The position numbers were made by a program, and so were the translations under genes. Positions 6,063 to 8,444 of a DNA stretch of 8,444 nucleotides are shown one piece after another. The DNA comes from Bacillota bacterium (lineage in GTDB: Bacteria; Bacillota; Limnochordia; Darwinibacteriales; Darwinibacteriaceae), in contig JAAZLB010000134.1 in assembly GCA_012799535.1 (NCBI GenBank), positions 1 through 8,444 on the forward strand, read 5' to 3'. Numbering within the stretch: position 1 is the first letter of the stretch; each line of letters begins with the position of its first letter. Below the pieces are notes generated by a model. It worked only from the letters and a program-made list of their open reading frames with translations, had not been told where the DNA came from and did no database searches.

Positions 6063-6503
6063 GTGCGGATTCATGAACTTAAACCCGCAGAAGGTAGCAA
6101 TCGTCAACGAAAAAGGGTGGGTCGGGGTACTGGCTCCGGCCATGGCAAGACCTCTGGTCGTGGCCATAAAGGACAAGGCGCCCGCTCCGGTGGGGGTAAA
6201 GGGGCCTACTTTGAGGGTGGTCAAACTCCTTTAGTACGTCGTTTACCCAAGCGGGGTTTCACTAACGTGTTCCAAAAAGTCTACGCTGAAGTCAAGTTAA
6301 CTGACTTGAATCGGTTCGCACCGGGTACAGTTGTCACTCCCGAGCTCTTGATGGAATCAGGGCTTGTGAAAAAGGTGAACGATGGAGTTAAAATTCTCGG
6401 TAATGGGGAAATCAACCACGCCTTAACGGTGCAGGCTCATAGTTTCACAAAATCGGCAGCAGCCAAGATTGAAGAGGCTGGCGGCAAAGTAGAGGTGATC
6501 TAG
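6063..6503 (+). CDS. rplO: 50S ribosomal protein L15
   Basis: L15 threads a long basic N-terminal extension into 23S rRNA and is needed for late 50S assembly. The 146-residue product starts [20 protein letters not shown]. It continues with the glycine/arginine-rich extension (about 20-50), including [20 protein letters not shown] and [20 protein letters not shown], then LPKRGFTN. The globular C-terminal part ends in [12 protein letters not shown]. The start is the second of two overlapping GTG codons (6061 and 6063); only 6063 is in frame. It follows AGAGGGGGTG (6048-6057). The last codons carry the ribosome-binding site of secY, which begins right after the L15 stop. Confidence 0.98.
   Translation: MRIHELKPAEGSNRQRKRVGRGTGSGHGKTSGRGHKGQGARSGGGKGAYFEGGQTPLVRRLPKRGFTNVFQKVYAEVKLTDLNRFAPGTVVTPELLMESGLVKKVNDGVKILGNGEINHALTVQAHSFTKSAAAKIEEAGGKVEVI
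6491..6500 (+). promoter_or_regulatory. Shine-Dalgarno site of secY embedded in rplO
   Basis: AGAGGTGATC matches nine consecutive bases (GAGGTGATC) of the complement of a typical 16S rRNA 3' end. It encodes the last residues of L15 and lies about 8 nt (counted from GG) before the TTG start of secY at 6504. Confidence 0.85.
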
Positions 6504-7772
6504 TTGCTAGCTGCATTAAAAAACTCCATGAAGATCCCGGATCTGAGAAAAAGAATTCTCTACACTACGACCATGCTCGCAATATTCCGGGCGGGATCAT
6601 TTATTCCAGTTCCAGGTGTCAACGCCTCAGCGCTGGCTCAAGCGTTAGGTGTGGACCAAGGCAACATCTTTGGTTTTCTCAACCTCTTTACTGGGGGGGC
6701 TTTAGCTAGATTTACTGTCTTTGCCCAAGGGGTGAGCCCCTATATTACGGCCTCGATTGTCATTAACTTATTGACCATTGTAATTCCCAGTTTAGAAGAA
6801 TTATCTAAAGAGGGACCAGAAGGTCGGAAGAAAATTGCCCAGTATACACGCTGGGCCACAGTTGTGTTAGCCTTAATTCAAGCTTTTGGTACTACCATGA
6901 TGGCTCGCAACTGGGGTGTAACTTCTAATCCTACGTTCTTTGGCTTGACTTTAATCATGTTGACCTTGACAGCAGGTACAATGCTTACTGTTTGGCTAGG
7001 AGAAAAAATCTCCGAGAAGGGCATTGGTAACGGAATTTCCCTTCTGATTTTTGTGAACATTGTAGCGGCTATGCCCGCCGGGTTCATCAATGCCATTAAA
7101 GCAGTGGGCGAAGGTGGATTGAACATCTTTAGTCTAATTGCCTATCTCTTGATTTCTGTTGCAGTAATCGCAGCAGTCGTCATGATTACCCAAGGTGAGC
7201 GGAGAGTTCCTGTGCAATACGCTAAGCGTGTTGTAGGTCGCAAAGTTTACGGTGGCCAGTCCACCCACATTCCTTTGAAGGTGAACCAAGCGGGGGTAAT
7301 TCCAGTTATTTTTGCATCTTCGGTGCTAACCTTCCCCCTCACGTTGGCCCAGTTCATTCCAGGAGTTAACGTGGTGAACCGCTGGATTGGATACGGTACC
7401 TTTGGGTACAATTTCCTGTATGTGATTCTTGTCATCTTCTTCACTTATTTTTATACTGCGGTAACCTTCAATCCTATTGAGGTTGCTGACAATATGAAGA
7501 AAAACGGTGGGTATATCCCTGGTCTACGTCCAGGTAAACCAACCGCTGATTACCTGGATAAAGTTCTTTCCAGGATTACCTTGCCAGGTGCATTCTTCTT
7601 GGCAGGTATAGCGGTACTACCATTTGTTGTAGCTGCTGTTACAAGGATTCCCTCGAACATTCTCTATTTCGGAGGCACCGGATTGTTGATTATCGTTGGT
7701 GTTGCACTTGACACCATGCAACAAATTGAAGCTCATTTGCTCATGAGGCACTATGAGGGGTTCCTGAAATAG
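6504..7772 (+). CDS. secY: Protein translocase channel subunit SecY
   Basis: SecY forms the membrane channel, with SecE and SecG, through which SecA-driven or ribosome-bound polypeptides cross or enter the cytoplasmic membrane. The 422-residue product is close to Bacillus SecY (431). Ten hydrophobic helices are visible at about 17-37, 72-92, 116-134, 145-165, 177-197, 208-229, 262-284, 304-322, 359-379 and 387-405. Family motifs include FIPVPGV (33-39), QGVSPYITASIV (75-86), WLGEKISEKGIGNGISL (164-180), GGQSTHIPLKVN (250-261) and GGYIPGLRPGK (335-345) in the cytosolic SecA/ribosome loop. Its arginine (Arg342) aligns with the functionally important E. coli Arg357. The TTG start abuts the rplO stop; the residues before Met9 align with Bacillus SecY, so it is preferred over the ATG at 6528. 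Confidence 0.98.
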   Translation: MLAALKNSMKIPDLRKRILYTTTMLAIFRAGSFIPVPGVNASALAQALGVDQGNIFGFLNLFTGGALARFTVFAQGVSPYITASIVINLLTIVIPSLEELSKEGPEGRKKIAQYTRWATVVLALIQAFGTTMMARNWGVTSNPTFFGLTLIMLTLTAGTMLTVWLGEKISEKGIGNGISLLIFVNIVAAMPAGFINAIKAVGEGGLNIFSLIAYLLISVAVIAAVVMITQGERRVPVQYAKRVVGRKVYGGQSTHIPLKVNQAGVIPVIFASSVLTFPLTLAQFIPGVNVVNRWIGYGTFGYNFLYVILVIFFTYFYTAVTFNPIEVADNMKKNGGYIPGLRPGKPTADYLDKVLSRITLPGAFFLAGIAVLPFVVAAVTRIPSNILYFGGTGLLIIVGVALDTMQQIEAHLLMRHYEGFLK

Positions 7773-7787
7773 AAGGGGGAAAACAAG

Positions 7788-8444
7788 ATGCGATTGGTGT
7801 TGCTGGGCTTGCCTGGTGCAGGTAAAGGTACCCAGGGGGATCAGATTGCTGAAAAATACGGCATTCCCCACATCTCCACTGGGAGTATCATTCGCCAGGC
7901 AGTGGCCTCCGGTATTGGTTTAGGTCAAGAGGCTAACACCTATATCAGCAAAGGCGAACTAATTCCAGATGAATTGGCTATCCAAATTGTCTATGAACGC
8001 ATTAGCCAAGCTGATTGCACCAAAGGTTGGATTCTTGATGGATTCCCCCGTACCGTGCTGCAGGCTAAGGCATTAGACGGGCGTTTGGCCCAGGATGGGT
8101 TAAATGTTCAGATGGCCTTCGATATTAGAATCACACATGAAGAAGCTATCGAACGTATTGCAAAAAGGCGAATGTGTAGTCAATGTGGAGCGGTGTATCA
8201 TCTTGAGTATTATCGAGCTCGTGATAAGGGAGTCTGTGACGCCTGTGGTGGTCCCCTTTATCGCCGTGATGATGATACTGAAGAAACCGCCCGCAAACGT
8301 CTCGCTGTTTATATGAGGCAAACCCACCCAGTTGTGCATTACTACGCTCAAAATGGGCTTTTGTACAGTATTGACGGGGTTAGGTCCATTCACGAGGTTT
8401 TTGCAGATGTGGACCATTATCTACAAATCTTGGTGGGGGAGCAC
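7788..8444 (+). CDS. adk: Adenylate kinase (3' end cut by window)
   Basis: Adenylate kinase converts ATP and AMP to two ADP in the cytosol. The frame is open for 219 codons from the ATG to the window edge, nearly the full family length, so only the last residues and the stop may be missing. It has the P-loop GLPGAGKGT (7-15), the AMP-binding region from STGSIIR (30-36), the DGFPRT motif (84-89) and the long lid (about 127-164). Cys130, Cys133, Cys150 and Cys153 form a Cys4 zinc site as in Bacillus stearothermophilus Adk; RRDDD and Arg171 follow. Residue 33 is Ser where nearly all family members have Asp. AGAAGGGGGA (7771-7780) precedes the ATG. It lies 15 nt after secY, its usual place in Firmicutes. 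Confidence 0.96.
   Translation, partial: MRLVLLGLPGAGKGTQGDQIAEKYGIPHISTGSIIRQAVASGIGLGQEANTYISKGELIPDELAIQIVYERISQADCTKGWILDGFPRTVLQAKALDGRLAQDGLNVQMAFDIRITHEEAIERIAKRRMCSQCGAVYHLEYYRARDKGVCDACGGPLYRRDDDTEETARKRLAVYMRQTHPVVHYYAQNGLLYSIDGVRSIHEVFADVDHYLQILVGEH

Noticed and set aside
6120..6220. Glycine/arginine-rich, repeat-like stretch within rplO
   Set aside because: This is the normal low-complexity rRNA-binding extension of L15, not a DNA repeat element.
7773..7787. Possible terminator or separate promoter between secY and adk
   Set aside because: The 15-nt gap holds only the adk ribosome-binding site; there is no hairpin with a U-run and no room for -35/-10 boxes outside secY.
8104..8316. 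70-codon + strand frame and a 105-codon minus-strand frame (8100-8417) within adk
   Set aside because: Both lie in other frames of adenylate kinase, whose own frame stays open to the window edge with all motifs intact.
1..8444. CRISPR array, insertion sequence, tRNA, rRNA, defence gene or other accessory system
   Set aside because: Nothing of the kind is visible: core genes in canonical order fill the window, and no gap is longer than 47 nt.

Overview
The window is a stretch of the bacterial S10-spc ribosomal protein supercluster. All 19 genes are on the + strand and appear to form one transcription unit. It opens in the last 51 codons of rplB (L2). It then runs rpsS, rplV, rpsC, rplP, rpmC (end of the S10 part), rpsQ, rplN, rplX, rplE, rpsZ (zinc-type rpsN), rpsH, rplF, rplR, rpsE, rpmD, rplO, secY, and adk, which is cut by the right edge without a stop codon. 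This is the canonical order, with no insertion, deletion, inversion or mobile element.

The organism is most likely a Firmicute (Bacillota) of the clostridial or related deep-branching type. The evidence is the short zinc-binding S14, a Bacillus-type Adk with a four-cysteine lid, near-perfect purine-rich Shine-Dalgarno sites before almost every gene, frequent GTG and TTG starts, and GC content in the mid-40s percent by eye. L24 also keeps a four-cysteine zinc site that B. subtilis L24 has lost. I cannot name a genus from the sequence alone.

Packing is tight. Gaps range from an 11-nt overlap (rplP/rpmC) and zero (rplO/secY) to 47 nt (rpsZ/rpsH). No stretch over 50 nt lacks a gene, and I see no intrinsic terminator or convincing internal promoter. 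The products are components of both ribosomal subunits plus the SecY translocon channel and adenylate kinase. Transcription would be driven from a promoter upstream of the window and continue downstream, where this cluster typically holds map, infA, rpmJ and rpsM.

I do not see an undescribed biological system here. The points worth a second look are small: an alternating GATG/CATC module in the rpsZ-rpsH gap, short inverted or tandem repeats in three other intergenic gaps, a substituted conserved aspartate in the AMP-binding motif of Adk, the high share of non-ATG starts, and the set of three cysteine-type zinc sites.
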